Below, piece after piece: positions 62,044 through 64,000 of a stretch of 64,000 nucleotides of DNA (positions within the stretch are counted from its first letter, which is position 1; each line of letters begins with the position of its first letter). Made by a program: the position numbers and the translations under genes. The notes below the pieces were generated by a model. The model saw only the letters and a list, made by a program, of their open reading frames with translations. It had not been told where the DNA came from and made no database searches. The stretch comes from Vicugna pacos (taxonomy: Eukaryota; Chordata; Mammalia; Artiodactyla; Camelidae): the NCBI RefSeq assembly GCF_048564905.1, contig NC_133023.1, positions 6,711,001-6,775,000 on the forward strand, written 5' to 3'.

Positions 62044-62489
62044 AACAAAACACATATATCTATACATATATATTTTATAATAGTGACGGCAACAGGGCTT
62101 GGTTTTTCCTTGTTGTGAAATTGACATCTCTGAAGACAGGTTATTTTATAAAAGATCAACTATCATGTTAAGAGTGTACAGTTTTTACGCTGTTTTATTT
62201 GACTTAAAGGCTGGAAGACAGAAACGAAGTGAGTTCAGGCAAATTCACTGTATTGTAATTTATTTATAGTACTTTTTTTTTCCTTGAAGGAAAATACCGA
62301 CTTTAAGATATATTTTAAGACTGAAATTTTGTTCTTCAGTATTTGTCATGCAGTAGAATGGAACTTTGGGGCCGGTTTTGTTTCTCACACCTGAAATGCA
62401 AATGCTCTGTGCTAAACTCGTCACTCATGTCCGTTTCCCGTGTGTGCATTTATCATGTTCATTGTAAGTTTCACACCTTCTGTGTTCTG

Positions 62490-62720
62490 TTAAGATGCCA
62501 CGCGCGGGGGTTCAGCCCCAGTCAGTGCCGTGTGCGCCTGGCAGACCTCGCTCTCCCACGATGGCCCCTCGTTTCCGTCTTGCCTTCCGTGCGCCTTTCC
62601 ACGCGCACCGCGAGTCTGAAGCCGGTTCCCGAGCCCCCGTGGCCTGTCCACGGTGACCGGCCACATAGCCGTCCTCACCCGGCCTCGGGCAGCCCCGCCT
62701 TTTGAGTCCGCTGCATCTGA
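62490..62720. other. WWC3: GC- and CpG-rich block inside 3' UTR
   Basis: CCACGCGCGGGGGTTCAGCC, ACGCGCACCGCGAGTCTGAA and neighbouring CpGs stand between AT-rich flanks. No ORF with a recognisable product is present on either strand. Confidence 0.6.
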
Positions 62721-63036
62721 TCCTGACCAACCAGGAAGGTGGTGGTGGAGCCCCGCTCTGCCGCTCTGTCCTGATGGAACCTGAGAGGAGACGTAGGAAC
62801 ACGCGATCTCAGTGGAGCAGTGGCCCCGCTGATGGACACAGTCACCACGTAGACCTGACCGCCTCTGAAGGCGCTCTTTTGAAGAAGCAGGCGTCTGTGG
62901 GTAACGCAACTTACCCAGCGAGTCACTCCCAGGAGAGTGTGTGCTTTAAATCAGAGCCCCCGCACCCCCCACTGGGGTCTACCCAGTATCTCTTCGGAAA
63001 TCTTAGAACTAGTTCACGAGGGAAAAATTCTTATGT

Positions 63037-63042
63037 AATAAA
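63037..63042 (+). terminator. WWC3: Candidate distal poly(A) signal AATAAA
   Basis: A canonical hexamer in ATGTAATAAAACTG, about 1.1 kb after the stop. A T-rich stretch follows within 20-60 bases (ATAGTTTGTCTAATCC). This is the better-looking end of the main transcript. Confidence 0.5.
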
Positions 63043-63060
63043 ACTGTACCATTCTTTTAA

Positions 63061-64000
63061 AGTACTAAATGGTATAGTTTGTCTAATCCATATTTATTAC
63101 CTATGAAAAGCACTCCCCTGCACAAGGCCTGGGTTGAGGGGTGAGGTGAGCCACGCCAAATGCCAGAGAAGCCGGAGCCTTACTCCTGGCCTCCCCGCCC
63201 CCCCACCAGCAGTGCACCGCCCCCCCAATCAGCAGCCTCTCTTCTCGTTAATCTGTAACTGCCCGTTGTATCACCCGCCTTCCTTTCCACGTTTATTAAA
63301 ATCAGTTTTGTAAAAGCATTTCAATGACACGCGACCAATCACGGACAGCGAAGTCATCAGTGGTGGTGAGACTGTAAACTTTGCTTTTCCACAGTTATCA
63401 CCTCTCGCTATGTACTTCTGCCTCTAGTCTCGCTTTTTTTTTTTTGCTGATTTCTCTGTATACATGCCCACAACAGAGGTAGAGACACACAAAACATCAG
63501 TCCTGGCCCGAAGTGCCCCGTGGGCGACAGCCTTGCTGAGCAGCTCAAGGGGGTGGCAGGACCTCCTGCCACCAGCTGTTGGAAGCTTTAAACTCGGAGG
63601 GAGAATTGGGGTGTGTGGGAGCACATCATTTACTCCAGACATGGGGGATCCCTGCCCACGGGATGCTCCCAGTGGGTTGCGGGTTGAGCCAGATCTGCCA
63701 GCCCCTCTGGAGCAGCGACATGGGAAAAACCACTCCACTAATACAGGAAGCCCTCAAGGGTTTTCATATAAATGTTACTGCCTAGTAGGTACAGATTTCC
63801 ATTTGCAGTGGTGCTTCCCCACCCCAGAGTTAAGGAAAAAAAAAAAGAAATCCCACTTTGCCCCACCAGAAATAAATGCTGCCCCCGCTTTGGTATCAGC
63901 TCAAGGGGCGCTGTGTTTGCTCCTCTCCCCACGCTCCTGCCTCCCTCCCGCATCTGTCTGCCTCTGCACCTGAGTGGGACCACAGTCAGCAAGGAGAGAA
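63061..64000. other. DNA downstream of WWC3
   Basis: Either the end of a longer 3' UTR (ATTAAA near 63295) or intergenic. Short open frames on both strands match nothing recognised. In human the next gene is CLCN4, which does not start inside this window. Confidence 0.5.

Larger units (their letters stand above)
61916..63060 (+). other. WWC3: WWC3 3' UTR
   Basis: AT-rich sequence after the stop, with an ATTTATTTA AU-rich motif at 62258-62266 and low-complexity TA/AAAAC runs at 62030-62080. A GC- and CpG-rich block fills about 62490-62720. The end is uncertain: it is set just past the second AATAAA, and a longer transcript is possible (ATTAAA near 63295). Confidence 0.7.

Noticed and set aside
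1-64000. A novel multi-gene or defence-type system
   Set aside because: One vertebrate gene plus old repeats and two retrocopies explain the recognisable content. Nothing points to a prokaryotic or viral gene cluster.

Overview
This window is mammalian nuclear DNA. It carries most of one large protein-coding gene on the + strand, WWC3, the third member of the KIBRA/WWC scaffold family. Twenty-two coding exons can be placed between 912 and 61915. Every junction has an AG acceptor and a GT donor, the phases agree throughout, and the joined frame is open for 1,119 residues. It runs from the end of the linker before the second WW domain to a C-terminal Ala-Asp-Asp-Val and a TGA. The first WW domain, the start codon and the promoter lie upstream of base 1. 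The 3' UTR follows the stop, with candidate poly(A) signals at 62038 and 63037. No second functional gene is visible.

The host is most likely a camelid (camel, alpaca or llama). Five copies of a tRNA-derived SINE (body with GTTCAATCCCCAGTACCTCC, then an A/T-rich tail and CCTAATTACCTCCCCC) match the Tylopoda-type SINE as I remember it. I saw no ruminant Bov-tA or cetacean/ruminant CHR SINEs. WWC3 is X-linked in human, so an X location is expected here.

Layout: 1-6 kb holds the WW2 exons. 6-15.5 kb is a long intron with LINE-1, hAT fragments and a U6 retrocopy nested inside the LINE-1. 15.5-28.2 kb holds five coiled-coil exons among old repeats and two ERVL-MaLR LTR fossils. 28.2-40 kb is the second large intron (third LTR fossil, MER20s, L2, one camelid SINE, one palindromic RFX-like site). 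40-42 kb holds the end of the coiled-coil part and a very GC-rich Ser/Pro exon. 47-51.2 kb holds the exons of the C2 domain. 51.6-59.4 kb holds the acidic coiled coil, the atypical-PKC-binding-type region and the conserved [10 protein letters not shown] block. 59.7-61.9 kb holds the last two exons, with an antisense full-length RPL32 retrocopy between them. From 61.9 kb on there is 3' UTR and then intergenic DNA.

The window looks like an ordinary vertebrate gene locus. I found no CRISPR, no operon-like cluster and no convincing undescribed system. The points most worth a second look are the GC-rich exon near a likely pseudoautosomal boundary, a CpG-rich block inside the 3' UTR, a 16-bp perfect RFX-like palindrome, the cap-to-tail RPL32 retrocopy, five MER20 copies, and the antisense bias of the LINE-1 fragments.
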